Assembly (NCBI RefSeq): GCF_014651535.1 | Contig: NZ_BMXB01000001.1 | Span: forward strand, 124,001 to 188,000 | DNA: 64,000 nt | Reading direction: 5' to 3' | Origin: Salinimicrobium marinum | Lineage (GTDB): Bacteria > Bacteroidota > Bacteroidia > Flavobacteriales > Flavobacteriaceae | Shown: piece by piece, positions 26,909-35,418 of the stretch | How positions within the stretch are numbered: the stretch's first letter is position 1 | How the letters are laid out: every line of letters begins with the position of its first letter | Made by a program: the position numbers and the translations under genes | Notes under the pieces: model-generated | What the model was told of the DNA's origin: nothing | What the model saw: only the letters and a program-made list of their open reading frames with translations | Databases searched by the model: none

Positions 26909-27202
26909 TTAAAGATACCTCAAAATTACATTAAAAATGAGGAGAATACTACTTACAGCTAAACTGGCGATCAATGAATTGAATACGAATTTTGGTTTCA
27001 TTTGTGACAGTACAGAAGCCATATACCACATACAGACTCCCACTACCGCTAAAAGCTGAGACATCTGTACCACATCATGGCCATTCATTAAGATCACCAT
27101 GGCTGCTGCAGCCCCTAAACATGATGATAAAATTATAGCCAGGGCTGAGTATCCAACATATAATTTTTCAAAATCCTCATATAATAATCTGTAAAGTTTC
27201 AT
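26909..27202 (-). CDS. Membrane protein of unknown function, 97 residues
   Basis: Three predicted membrane helices near residues 17-38, 48-65 and 75-96, with a charged N-terminus (LYEDFEKLYVGYSA). No family was recognised. It is the first gene of a two-gene operon with the truncated haemoglobin and its promoter carries the box found before nirK and ric. It may therefore have a role in NO detoxification or in passing electrons to the globin, but this is inference from context. Confidence 0.7.
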   Translation of the reverse strand: MKLYRLLYEDFEKLYVGYSALAIILSSCLGAAAAMVILMNGHDVVQMSQLLAVVGVCMWYMASVLSQMKPKFVFNSLIASLAVSSILLIFNVILRYL

Positions 27203-27227
27203 AACAATAGCTTTTTAAATTCAGGAG

Positions 27228-27270
27228 TAAAATTATCATGAAATCAAGGGAATAAATATGATCAGGGTCA
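27228..27270 (-). promoter_or_regulatory. GTCA-class Crp/Fnr-type box and -7 element of the haemoglobin operon
   Basis: On the plus strand the box reads TGATCAGGGTCA (27259-27270). The minus-strand -7 element TAATTTTA (27228-27235) matches the consensus in 7 of 8 positions. The centre is 36.5 bases from its last base, exactly as in the other promoters. Confidence 0.7.
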
Positions 27271-27341
27271 TAAAATCCTGAATTTGGAAAGCTTTTTTTG
27301 CTGTTATAGGTTTGATTATCAAATATTAAGTAGGAGAAAAG

Positions 27342-27938
27342 TTATCGGTATACTTTTCTTAGTTTGATCTTTAATTCTCCTTTCTTTTCAAGAGATTTTG
27401 TGGCCCTGATGACCGTTTCCACTCTTAAACCGGTGAGATCGGCGATTTGTTGCCGGGTAAGATCTACCTTGAAAGTGAAGGCTCCCTCTTTTTTATGAAC
27501 GTGTTTTTTTAGATAGTCAAGGATCCGAAGGATACGATGTTCGGGCTCCTGACTCGAAATTTCCGAAACCATGATGGCTTTGTAGTATAGACGTTTTGCA
27601 AGGGTTTCTGTGATGGTGAGGTGAACATCGGGATTGGAAGCCAGCAGTTCAAGAAAGCGTTCTTTGTGAAGCTGTATCACTTCGGCATCTGTAACAGCTT
27701 CGGCATTCGCAGGATATTTAACATTGGCGAACAGAGGTGGCTCCCCAAAACTTTGTCCTTCGTAAAAAAATCCCTGAATAAATTCTTTTCCGTCGAGATT
27801 GTAATTATTCATTTTAACTTCTCCAGAGGAAACCTGGTAGTAGTTAAGCGCATGTTCCCCCTCTGCGAAAAGCTGATCTCCTTTAGTATAGCTCGATTTG
27901 TTGCCGCCAAATTTAAGGAGAAGTTCTTCTTTTATCAT
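27342..27938 (-). CDS. Crp/Fnr-family transcriptional regulator
   Basis: A 198-residue Crp/Fnr regulator with an N-terminal cyclic-nucleotide-binding fold (about 15-115), a dimerisation helix, and a C-terminal winged helix (LTRQQIADLTGLRVETVIRATKSLEKKG). The recognition helix has Glu-Thr-Val-x-Arg, the residue pair that in Crp and Fnr contacts the TGA half-site, which fits the TGA-N6-TCA boxes nearby. It contains no cysteine at all, so it cannot hold an Fnr iron-sulfur cluster. It follows trxA by 18 bases on the same strand and is probably cotranscribed. Confidence 0.9.
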   Translation of the reverse strand: MIKEELLLKFGGNKSSYTKGDQLFAEGEHALNYYQVSSGEVKMNNYNLDGKEFIQGFFYEGQSFGEPPLFANVKYPANAEAVTDAEVIQLHKERFLELLASNPDVHLTITETLAKRLYYKAIMVSEISSQEPEHRILRILDYLKKHVHKKEGAFTFKVDLTRQQIADLTGLRVETVIRATKSLEKKGELKIKLRKVYR

Positions 27939-27956
27939 TCTGAAGTTTTACCAATT

Positions 27957-28256
27957 TTATTGATGTGATCTTACCAGTTGTACCAATTCAGATTTTTGCA
28001 AAACTCCCGACTGTCGCCAGAGTTGTTTGCCATTTTTGAAGAGGATTAGAGTGGGCACCCCACGCACCTGGTATTTATTTGCCAACGGCTGATTTTTATC
28101 TACATCTATCTTCACGATTTTCACGTTATCGCCTAGTTCTGATTTTGCGTCTTTTAATATAGGAGCCAGCGTTTTACAGGGGCCGCACCAGTCGGCAAAA
28201 AAATCCACCAATACAGGTTTGTCTGCATTGATGATTTCGTTAAAGTTACTTTTCAT
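27957..28256 (-). CDS. trxA: Thioredoxin
   Basis: A canonical 99-residue thioredoxin, with WCGPC at Cys24/Cys27, the buried Asp before it, KIDVDKN and the cis-proline in RGVPTLILFKNG. It is a cytoplasmic dithiol reductant. It is the first gene of the trxA-crp pair; a redox partner next to a regulator suggests a shared stress response. A near-consensus box (TGATTTTGATCT) lies right before the start but is too close for the usual promoter geometry. Confidence 0.93.
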   Translation of the reverse strand: MKSNFNEIINADKPVLVDFFADWCGPCKTLAPILKDAKSELGDNVKIVKIDVDKNQPLANKYQVRGVPTLILFKNGKQLWRQSGVLQKSELVQLVRSHQ

Positions 28257-28363
28257 AGCAAATGATTTTGATCTACTATAAAATTACGCAATATACTTTA
28301 ACTTATAAAGCTTCCAGAGGGATTTTCCGGAGGGAGAAAAGAGAGTTATAATAAAAACAAGGG

Positions 28364-29644
28364 TTAGAAAAATCGTTCAAAAGCTGCTTTTTCCAGAGCT
28401 TCCCTATGATCTGGATGTGCAATAGAGATCAGGGCTTTGGCACGTTGTTTCAGGTTTTTTCCGTAGAGATTTACCACGCCATATTCGGTTGCTATGTAAT
28501 GCACATGAGCCCGGGTAGTTGTTACTCCGGCACCTTCCTTCAGAAAAGGCACTATTTTGGAAATACCTTTTTGAGTCACAGAGGGCAGGGCAAAAATCGC
28601 CTTTCCACCTTCAGACAAGGAAGCGCCGCGAATAAAATCCATCTGGCCTCCCACACCCGAATATTGATATTTTCCAATCGTATCTGCACAAATCTGTCCC
28701 GTTAAATCGATCTCAATAGCCGAATTGATGGCAGTAACTTTGGGATTCCTTCTTATAATGGCAGTATCATTTGTATAAGCTGCTTCTTTAAAGTGTACGA
28801 GTGGATTGTCATTCACAAAATCATACAGCTTAGGTGATCCCATGGCGAAGCAGGTAACGATCTTACCGGTTTTTATCTCTTTTTCTTCACCGGTAATGAT
28901 GCCTTTTTCCACCAGAGGAAGAATTCCGTCAGAAAATAATTCGGTGTGAATTCCCAGCCTTTTATGATTCATTAGATTACTAAGAACCACATTTGGTATT
29001 CCGCCAATTCCCATTTGCAGCGTAGCGCCGTCTTCTACCAGTTCGGCTACATGTTTGCCAATCTGCCGTTCAACTTCAGTAGGGGTAGTAAGGGCATGGC
29101 TGTGAATAGGTTCATCTACTTCAATGGCTGCATCTATTTTACTAACGTGAATGATCCCGTCTCCATGGGTTCTGGGGACATTCGGATTGATTTGGGCAAT
29201 GATCTTTTTTGCAGTCTGGACCGCCGGAAGGGTAATGTCTACTGAAACTCCCAAAGAGCAAAATCCATGACTATCTGGAGGGGAAACCTGTATAAAAGCA
29301 ACATCCAGAGGGAGAATGTTTTTACGGAAGAGTAGATGCACTTCACTTAAAAAGATAGGAATGTAAGCTCCGTAAGCGGAATTTGCTGCTTCCCGCACAT
29401 TGCTTCCTACAAAACAGCTGTTGGTAATGAAAGCTTCTCTGTAAGGAGCCTGTGTGTAACGGGCATTTCCTTCTGTATGTATTTGTATTAATTCAACTTC
29501 CTGTAATTCTTTGTAACGATCACATAGGGCATCAATCAGAACGTTTGGTGTCATTGCTGCCCCGTGAAAAAATATCCGGTTACCCGATTTTACACGGGCT
29601 ACAGCCTCGGCCGCATAAACTATATTCAGTTCATTACTTCTCAT
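28364..29644 (-). CDS. Acetyl-CoA hydrolase/CoA-transferase family protein
   Basis: A 426-residue CoA-transferase of the Cat1/4-hydroxybutyrate CoA-transferase type. Motifs are MGIGGIPN for CoA binding and INSAIEIDLTGQI, whose Glu is the likely catalytic residue, as in butyrate/acetate CoA transferases. C-terminal GVVNLYGKNLKQRAKALISIAHPDHRE is typical. It would swap CoA between short-chain acids or hydrolyse acetyl-CoA. It follows a YceI-like gene by five bases and is the last gene of a putative four-gene operon whose promoter carries a GTCA-class box, an unexpected setting for a metabolic enzyme. Confidence 0.88.
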   Translation of the reverse strand: MRSNELNIVYAAEAVARVKSGNRIFFHGAAMTPNVLIDALCDRYKELQEVELIQIHTEGNARYTQAPYREAFITNSCFVGSNVREAANSAYGAYIPIFLSEVHLLFRKNILPLDVAFIQVSPPDSHGFCSLGVSVDITLPAVQTAKKIIAQINPNVPRTHGDGIIHVSKIDAAIEVDEPIHSHALTTPTEVERQIGKHVAELVEDGATLQMGIGGIPNVVLSNLMNHKRLGIHTELFSDGILPLVEKGIITGEEKEIKTGKIVTCFAMGSPKLYDFVNDNPLVHFKEAAYTNDTAIIRRNPKVTAINSAIEIDLTGQICADTIGKYQYSGVGGQMDFIRGASLSEGGKAIFALPSVTQKGISKIVPFLKEGAGVTTTRAHVHYIATEYGVVNLYGKNLKQRAKALISIAHPDHREALEKAAFERFF

Positions 29645-29649
29645 GGCAC

Positions 29650-30228
29650 TTATTTTTGTACAACTAAGTTAAAATTAATTTTGATCTCATCTTTTACCAC
29701 GATCATCCCAAAGAGTTTCTTGGGAGCTTCCAGATCAAAGTCTCTTATATCAAGTAACAGGATCCCGTCAATCCTGGAAACATCACCTTCTGAAAATTTT
29801 ACCGGAAATGTATGTTCTCTTCTGGTCCCGGCAATAGTAATATTTACCACTGCATTGGCAGATCCTTTTTCCTGAAGCCGTATTTCCAGTAATTCAAGGA
29901 GGATGTGTGGATATTTGTCTGACTGGATCAACTTATGAAAGTCATTGTTGATAGGCCTGCTACCACAATCAAATCCTTTTGTGTTAAGGCTTAGTAATGC
30001 ATTTTTGAAACGAATGTGTGAAGGGTCATCTGCAATGAATTGCAACTGGGTTTCCTTTTTTAGGTAACTCATGTCAAACACGCATTCAAATGCTTTAATG
30101 TTAGTGTCTCCCGTTATGTTGAGTTTACTTTGAGGAAGAATTTTTACAGTTTTGTTTTGAAAGCTATTCTGTGCATTTGTGAATGCACTAAAGAACAGTA
30201 CCATAACAATGAGCAGAACATTTTTCAT
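29650..30228 (-). CDS. YceI-like periplasmic protein
   Basis: A 192-residue secreted protein with a signal peptide ending AFTNAQ. It has the YceI-like lipocalin layout: SKLNITGDTNIKAFEC, then a block ending in GTRREHTFPVKFSEGD, then LDIRDFDLEAPKKLFGMIVVKDEIKINFNLVV. YceI proteins bind polyisoprenoid-type lipids in the periplasm, and their exact role is unclear. It lies downstream of a porin with a terminator in between, so it may be partly independent of it. Confidence 0.75.
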   Translation of the reverse strand: MKNVLLIVMVLFFSAFTNAQNSFQNKTVKILPQSKLNITGDTNIKAFECVFDMSYLKKETQLQFIADDPSHIRFKNALLSLNTKGFDCGSRPINNDFHKLIQSDKYPHILLELLEIRLQEKGSANAVVNITIAGTRREHTFPVKFSEGDVSRIDGILLLDIRDFDLEAPKKLFGMIVVKDEIKINFNLVVQK

Positions 30229-30254
30229 CTTATTCAGGTTAAATTTATTTTAAT

Positions 30255-30285
30255 AAAAAAGCGGGAGAATGTTTGATTCCCCCGC
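30255..30285 (-). terminator. Terminator after the porin gene
   Basis: GCGGGAGAAT and ATTCCCCCGC pair with one mismatch around a 5-base loop, and the minus strand continues into a T run. It would limit transcription from the porin into the downstream YceI-like and CoA-transferase genes. Confidence 0.8.
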
Positions 30286-30307
30286 TCCTTTGGCTAATTC
30301 AAACAAT

Positions 30308-31651
30308 TTAGAAGCTTATTGCTGCTTCAAACATCAGTCCATTGAAACTTCCTTCGTGAAGGATATCGGTTGGAGCAAAACCGTTGTAATCCTGGTTTAC
30401 GTATTCAACTTTAGCAAGAATGTTTCTAGTCATAAACCACCCGGCAGCAAGGTTGTATCTTGAGATATCAATATCTTCTCCGCTTGCAAGTTCTCCATCA
30501 AGGAAGTTGTAACGACCACCTACGTAGAAGTTCTCATTGTTTCCAAATCTGTAAAGAAGTTCACCTGCATACTGGTTGAAAGTTCTGTCATCAGCTTCAA
30601 TAGCGGCCTTACCACTAGCTCTTTCATAAGTTCCGAAGAATTCAAGTCCGTTGTACTTTAGGAATGGGTTTATCATAATAGCTGTTAGCTCATTACGAAG
30701 CCCTGGGTTAAATCTACCAGAAGTAAAGTTTCCTTTAGGGCTGGCATCAACACCTTCCATAACCAGGTAGTATCTTGAACCGGCACGGTCTGCACTGTAT
30801 AAATAAGCATTTGCACTTTCACTGGTGTGATAAATAGATCCTGTTAATCTAACTCTTAGGTCATCTCTGTTAAAAGAGTCAGTGAAATAGTTGTCATATC
30901 CAAGTTTAGCAATATAAGATGGTTTTGTTCCAAGGATTGCAGGGTTATCAAGATGTGGAGCACTTACAGACTGGTTTAATTTACCGTTTGTCATACTACC
31001 CATAGCAAGGAATCCATTGTCTATGTAATAAACTTCGGCACCAACTTCTGTAGTGAACCCGTCCATAATCAAGTTTCCAACGAATGGGTTGTGTAATGAT
31101 TGCGCATTATCACTTCTTCTAAAGTGCATATCACCATAGTTGTTCTCCATGTGACCAATTTTAATCCTCACTTTGTCCATTACATCTTCCATGAAACCTT
31201 CACTTATAAAGTTAAGTTTGTCTATCTGGATGTACCCTCCTTTCACGTATGGTTCCGGGTGGTGACGTGAAGAAAGATAGGTTCTAAGGTGCATTCTTAC
31301 CCCGTCATAAAGGTGAACATCCAAATCAAGGTTTGCAGTAGGAAGGTTAAAGTTGTCTCCAATAGTCATTAGAGGAACTCCACCGCCGTTTTCATGATCC
31401 AGTCCCTGGAATTGGATAGCAAATGCACCACCTAATCTTACGTTGATCCCGTCGAATACTTCATCTGTATCCTTTTTTGGTTCAAAGACATCAAGTCCTC
31501 GTTGATCAGAGTATCTGAAATTAGGCATATATCTGGCGCTTTCGGGAGATTCTTCGATCTGAAGTACGTTTACTTCTACCTCCTGAGCCTGAGCTTGCAC
31601 TCCAAAGGCCATCATTAAAGCAATTCCGGAGTATTTAATTAAATTTTTCAT
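30308..31651 (-). CDS. Outer-membrane porin-like beta-barrel protein
   Basis: A 447-residue protein with a signal peptide (FGVQAQAQ) and a sequence of short amphipathic strands with Gly/Asn-rich turns ending in phenylalanine, as expected for an outer-membrane beta barrel. The start has RLGGAFAIQFQGLDHENGG and the end FNGLMFEAAISF. It resembles the phosphate-selective or 'porin' families of Bacteroidota, but the substrate is not readable. It lies 27 bases after a YceI gene, in the operon carrying a GTCA-class box, so it may be an anaerobic or NO-induced porin. Confidence 0.78.
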   Translation of the reverse strand: MKNLIKYSGIALMMAFGVQAQAQEVEVNVLQIEESPESARYMPNFRYSDQRGLDVFEPKKDTDEVFDGINVRLGGAFAIQFQGLDHENGGGVPLMTIGDNFNLPTANLDLDVHLYDGVRMHLRTYLSSRHHPEPYVKGGYIQIDKLNFISEGFMEDVMDKVRIKIGHMENNYGDMHFRRSDNAQSLHNPFVGNLIMDGFTTEVGAEVYYIDNGFLAMGSMTNGKLNQSVSAPHLDNPAILGTKPSYIAKLGYDNYFTDSFNRDDLRVRLTGSIYHTSESANAYLYSADRAGSRYYLVMEGVDASPKGNFTSGRFNPGLRNELTAIMINPFLKYNGLEFFGTYERASGKAAIEADDRTFNQYAGELLYRFGNNENFYVGGRYNFLDGELASGEDIDISRYNLAAGWFMTRNILAKVEYVNQDYNGFAPTDILHEGSFNGLMFEAAISF

Positions 31652-31678
31652 TTTGATAATTGTTAAAGGTTGAAAATG

Positions 31679-32269
31679 TTATTTTGAAAAAGTTGTTTGA
31701 AAAGTGATTTTTACCTCGTCTCCTGTAGTGATAGTTCCGAACATTGCTGTTGGGGGGTCTACATTAAAGTTGGTCATCTTTACTGTTTGATTACCATTTA
31801 AAGTGATTTGATTATTAGAAACTTTAGCGTTAAAAATAATGTCTACCGGTTTTTTTGTGCCTGCTATTGTAAGGAAACCACTGGTGGATACTTTACATTC
31901 TGATGCAGAAGTACAGTCGATATTTTTTACATTAGACATTTGGTAGGTGATCCTTTGATTCTTTTTAGTGTCCAGTGCCTTATAGGTGTTTTTATCCATT
32001 CCGCTCTTTCCACTTTTCAGACTTTCGGCTACCACTGCAAAGTTCAGTTCTTTGATCTCCACCAATTGTCCGTCATTCATTTCTACATTAAGATTTCCCT
32101 GGAAATCTTCTGCAGTCATTTCCCAATCGTGAATATTGGAAGTACCCTCTACTTTTAATTTTGAAGCATTCTTATTTACATTAAAATTTTGTGCAATAGA
32201 AGTTTGTGCTGAAAATATCATTAGTAGGAAGCTTCCCAGTACCAGTAAAATTTGTTTTGAGGTTTTCAT
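31679..32269 (-). CDS. YceI family protein
   Basis: A secreted YceI-type lipocalin of 196 residues. The signal peptide ends TSIAQ, followed by NKNASKLKVEGTSNIHDWEMTAEDF, where the Trp and Asp of the family opening are kept, and ending GTITTGDEVKITFQTTF. YceI proteins bind isoprenoid lipids and are often induced by stress. It is the first gene of the YceI-porin operon and the one directly behind the GTCA-class box, making it the likely primary target. Confidence 0.88.
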   Translation of the reverse strand: MKTSKQILLVLGSFLLMIFSAQTSIAQNFNVNKNASKLKVEGTSNIHDWEMTAEDFQGNLNVEMNDGQLVEIKELNFAVVAESLKSGKSGMDKNTYKALDTKKNQRITYQMSNVKNIDCTSASECKVSTSGFLTIAGTKKPVDIIFNAKVSNNQITLNGNQTVKMTNFNVDPPTAMFGTITTGDEVKITFQTTFSK

Positions 32270-32648
32270 AATGTTTGTTTTTAATTACACTACAAAGATG
32301 CGACAGGAGTGCCGCTGAAATAATGACCGGAGTCAGGTTTTACCAAATTTAAAAAGTCAGAAAAGACTTACAAAATCTGTAAGAAGAAAGGAAATGCCGC
32401 GATATGGTTTTAATACATGATAAATATCAGTTTTTGACACTAATTCTCCTCAGAAATGGCATTATCACATGAAAATAGCTTTTGGTTTTTCTTATTGATA
32501 ATTTCATTTTTAAAAAAGATTAGGAGGTCAGGAAGAATAAAATAGTTTCAGTAGATAAAAAGGATGAAGAAATGAAAGCAGAATCTCCTAACTTTTCCCG
32601 AAATAGCTATAAAGAAAGTATCTTTATCTTTTCAAAATTTATTTACCA
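32270..32648. other. Divergent intergenic region, YceI operon and Crp gene
   Basis: About 379 bases holding the YceI operon promoter on the minus strand (below), and the promoter region of the Crp gene on the plus strand, where no clear -7/-33 pair stands out. No RNA gene or open frame was recognised. Confidence 0.4.
32293..32335 (-). promoter_or_regulatory. GTCA-class Crp/Fnr-type box and -7 element of the YceI-porin operon
   Basis: Plus-strand box TGACCGGAGTCA (32324-32335), with perfect TGAC/GTCA arms. The minus-strand -7 element CATCTTTG (32293-32300) is identical to the one before nirK. The centre-to-G distance is again 36.5 bases. Confidence 0.72.
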
Positions 32649-33227
32649 ATGCCCACGTTTGATTATTTACATAAAAAGGTCTTAGAAACGATAAAAGTCA
32701 CCGATGCAGAATTCGATTTTGCCAGAACGCTTTTTATGCCCAAAAAACTTCGGAAAAGACGATTTTTAATGGGCGAGGGAGATGTTTGCAAATACACTGT
32801 CTTTGTAGAAAAAGGTTTACTAAGGTCCTATACGGTAGATGAGAAAGGTGCAGAGCATATTCTGCAATTCGCTATGGAAGGCTGGTGGTCTGGAGATTTA
32901 TACAGTTTTCTTACAGGAGAGCCTTCTCCTTATTATATAGAGGCATTGGAAGATTGTGAGCTTTTGCTCATTACAAAACCCTCCTGGGACTTATTGCTGG
33001 ATGAAGTTCCGGCTTTTGAACGCTATTTTCGCATCCTTATTCAGAATAATCTAATCGCTACCCAAAAAAGGCTTATTGGTACTATGAGTGAAACTGCAGA
33101 AGAAAAATACTGCAAACTTATAAAAGATTATCCGGACATCATACAGCGTGTGCCACAGCACATGGTCGCTTCTTATATAGGCATCACCCGGGAAACTTTA
33201 AGCCGCATACGTAGCCAGCACAAATAA
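32649..33227 (+). CDS. Crp/Fnr-family transcriptional regulator
   Basis: A 192-residue regulator with an N-terminal cyclic-nucleotide-binding-like domain (residues about 20-125) and a short C-terminal helix-turn-helix (VASYIGITRETLSRIRSQHK). The recognition helix Arg-Glu-Thr-Leu-Ser-Arg is that of the Crp/Fnr type. Three Cys are scattered and do not form an Fnr cluster motif. It is upstream of a YceI gene and divergent from the YceI-porin operon, so it is a natural candidate for the regulator of both, but no box is visible before it. Confidence 0.88.
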   Translation: MPTFDYLHKKVLETIKVTDAEFDFARTLFMPKKLRKRRFLMGEGDVCKYTVFVEKGLLRSYTVDEKGAEHILQFAMEGWWSGDLYSFLTGEPSPYYIEALEDCELLLITKPSWDLLLDEVPAFERYFRILIQNNLIATQKRLIGTMSETAEEKYCKLIKDYPDIIQRVPQHMVASYIGITRETLSRIRSQHK

Positions 33228-33300
33228 AATGCCGAAGCTTAATGAGGGTCTTGCCCCTCATGCAATTTATACAGGCTTAAACCCAAAATAGTAAATAGTG

Positions 33301-33367
33301 TGATCTATGTCACGCTTATTTATTAATCTATGTCATTGTGCCTGCCCCTTGTCCTATCTTATCTTTG
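33301..33367 (+). promoter_or_regulatory. Two tandem Crp/Fnr-type boxes and -7 element of the YceI-VOC genes
   Basis: TGATCTATGTCA (33301-33312) is followed 23 bases later by TAATCTATGTCA (33324-33335), whose left arm is degenerate. The -7 element TATCTTTG (33360-33367) is a full match. The proximal box is 37.5 bases from the G, one more than elsewhere; the distal box is 60.5. Confidence 0.6.
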
Positions 33368-33398
33368 CCGTAATATTAATCTAAAAAAGTATACAATT

Positions 33399-33923
33399 AT
33401 GGCAACAACAAAATGGACCATCGACCCGACTCATAGTGAGGTAAGCTTTAAAGTAAAGCACATGATGATTTCTACTGTAACAGGATATTTTCAAAAATTT
33501 GACGGATCTGTAGAAACTGAAGGGGATGAATTTGGTTCTGTTAAGAACGTTGAATTTAGAGCAGATGTGGATTCAATCAATACAAATAATGATCAACGTG
33601 ATCAGCACCTAAAGTCAGGTGACTTTTTTGGTCAGGAAGATTATCCGGAGATATTTTTTAAGGCAAATGAATTCAACAGCGCGAGCGGAGAGCTTCAGGG
33701 AGAACTAACCATTCGTGACGTTACCAGACCTGTTACTCTTGATGTTGATTTTGGTGGAGTAGCGGTAGACCCTTATGGACAAACCAAAGCCGGACTAACG
33801 GTTAGTGGAAAAATTAAGCGTAAAGAATTTGGACTTACTTATAATGCAGTAACAGAGGCAGGGAATGTCATGTTAAGCGATGATGTTAGGATCAACGCAG
33901 AAGTACAGTTCGTAAAACAATAA
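33399..33923 (+). CDS. YceI family protein (cytoplasmic-looking)
   Basis: A 174-residue YceI-type protein. The frame is open for 23 codons upstream with a hydrophobic start, but homologues start MATTKWTIDPTHSEVSFKVKHMM, and the predicted transcription start lies near 33373, after the upstream start codons, so the ATG here is chosen. It has no signal peptide. Key stretch: DPTHSEVSFKVKHM, then GELTIRDVTRPVTLDVDF. It is followed seven bases later by a VOC dioxygenase gene. Confidence 0.88.
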   Translation: MATTKWTIDPTHSEVSFKVKHMMISTVTGYFQKFDGSVETEGDEFGSVKNVEFRADVDSINTNNDQRDQHLKSGDFFGQEDYPEIFFKANEFNSASGELQGELTIRDVTRPVTLDVDFGGVAVDPYGQTKAGLTVSGKIKRKEFGLTYNAVTEAGNVMLSDDVRINAEVQFVKQ

Positions 33924-33930
33924 AATAACT

Positions 33931-34869
33931 ATGGAAGAAAATGTATTAGGCTTGCACCACATTACCGCCATTGCGGGAGAGGCACAGAGAAATTACGATT
34001 TTTACACAAAAGTCCTTGGACTGCGTATGGTCAAGAAAACCGTGAATTTTGATGATCCCAAAACTTATCATTTTTATTATGGTGATGAGGTGGGAACGCC
34101 CGGCAGCATCCTTACTTTTTTTCCATGGCAGGGCATAAGGCCAGGAAAAACAGGAACAGGAATGGCTACAGAAATGGGCTATTCTGTTCCTGAAAACAGT
34201 CTGGAGTTCTGGAAAGACAGGTTTACCCGGTTTGAAGTCGCACATGGAGAGGTGACTGAAAAATTTGGGGAACAATTCCTGCCTTTCCGGGATCCGGATG
34301 GTTTAAACCTGGAGCTAATAATTCCGAAGCATAAAGACAATAGAAAAGCCTGGGAAACGCGGGAGGTGCAGAAGAATGTAGCTACAAAAGGCTTTCACAA
34401 TGTCACCCTCACCTTAAAGGATATTTCGGCTACCGCAAAGATCCTTACAGAACTTTTAGGATATAAGCTCCTGGAGCAGGAAGGTCGCCGCTACAGGTTT
34501 GTGACAGATGCGATAGAGAATGCAGCTGTAATCGATCTACTGGAAGATCCGGCTCTTGCACCAGGAATCAATGCCGGCGGAACGAATCATCACGTTGCCT
34601 TCAGGGTTAAAAATGAGGAGGTTTTAATGGCTTTCAGGGAAAAGATCCTTAGCGCCGGACACCAGATCACGCCAAAAATTGACCGGGATTATTTCTTTTC
34701 ATTATATTTCAGGGAGCCTGGTGGTGTTTTATTTGAACTGGCTACAGATAACCCCGGATTTTCAAGAGACGAGCCGGTAGAAGAATTGGGTAGCAGCCTT
34801 AAGCTGCCTGTACAGTATGAGAAGCACCGAAGTGAGATCGAAAAAGCACTTCCTGAACTGAAGCAGTAA
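33931..34869 (+). CDS. VOC-family ring-cleaving dioxygenase-like protein
   Basis: A 312-residue protein with two vicinal-oxygen-chelate modules, each about 145 residues. Metal ligands expected for the family are His in LGLHHITAIAG, Glu in NLELIIP, His in NHHVAFRV, and Glu in LFELATD. It resembles the MhqO/YkcA type, linked in Bacillus to thiol-reactive quinone stress. A short gap to YceI and no visible promoter between them suggest an operon; the downstream 166-residue gene may be part of it. Confidence 0.85.
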   Translation: MEENVLGLHHITAIAGEAQRNYDFYTKVLGLRMVKKTVNFDDPKTYHFYYGDEVGTPGSILTFFPWQGIRPGKTGTGMATEMGYSVPENSLEFWKDRFTRFEVAHGEVTEKFGEQFLPFRDPDGLNLELIIPKHKDNRKAWETREVQKNVATKGFHNVTLTLKDISATAKILTELLGYKLLEQEGRRYRFVTDAIENAAVIDLLEDPALAPGINAGGTNHHVAFRVKNEEVLMAFREKILSAGHQITPKIDRDYFFSLYFREPGGVLFELATDNPGFSRDEPVEELGSSLKLPVQYEKHRSEIEKALPELKQ

Positions 34870-34917
34870 TTATCACATCCTGAAATCGGGATTGATGACA
34901 GAAAATGGTAAAAGAAA

Positions 34918-35418
34918 ATGAAAGAGATGGCAGTAGAAGAAACAATTGCAGTAGTAGGATTGCGAAGCGATAAACCTTCAGTTTTTGTGGATAAAATTAA
35001 AAATCAGCATGTTCGGCTGCTCGTAATTCCTGCAGAGGAAGGAGAAAAAGTTTCTTTGAACAAGTTTTTTAAAAACAACCTCACAAATGCTGAAATTGAA
35101 GTGCTCGATTGTGCCAGGGACGGTTGTTGGGAAGCCGATATCATTACTTTTCTGGATCCTGTTGATCCTGAAGAAAGTCTGCTGAACAGGATTAAAGAAG
35201 TAGCGGTTCAAAAGCCGGTACTTTTTATTTTTGAAGAAGCTTCTGCTGAAGCTGATGCAAAAGCGGAAAAGCTTCAGAAAAAATTATCCAATTCCATCAT
35301 CCTGAAAATTAAGATAGATGATGAAAAAGAACGTGCTATTATTTCGGGAACAGACCCTCAATCTATAGAACAGGTTTCCGAAATGCTGAATAGAGCTGGT
35401 TTTACTGTGAAGGCATAA
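34918..35418 (+). CDS. Hypothetical protein, 166 residues, Rossmann-like
   Basis: Not recognised. The start has IAVVGLRSDKPSVFVDKI and later LLVIPAEEG, then an alternating pattern of strands and helices, with a Cys-Cys pair in CARDGC. This could be a small Rossmann-like domain, but no nucleotide-binding glycine motif is complete. An alternative start lies three codons later. It follows the VOC gene by 48 bases on the same strand. Function unknown. Confidence 0.6.
   Translation: MKEMAVEETIAVVGLRSDKPSVFVDKIKNQHVRLLVIPAEEGEKVSLNKFFKNNLTNAEIEVLDCARDGCWEADIITFLDPVDPEESLLNRIKEVAVQKPVLFIFEEASAEADAKAEKLQKKLSNSIILKIKIDDEKERAIISGTDPQSIEQVSEMLNRAGFTVKA

Noticed and set aside
28263-28274. Near-box TGATTTTGATCT before trxA
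   Set aside because: It is only seven bases before the ATG, so it cannot fit the 36.5-base promoter geometry; treated as chance or as a weak autoregulatory site.
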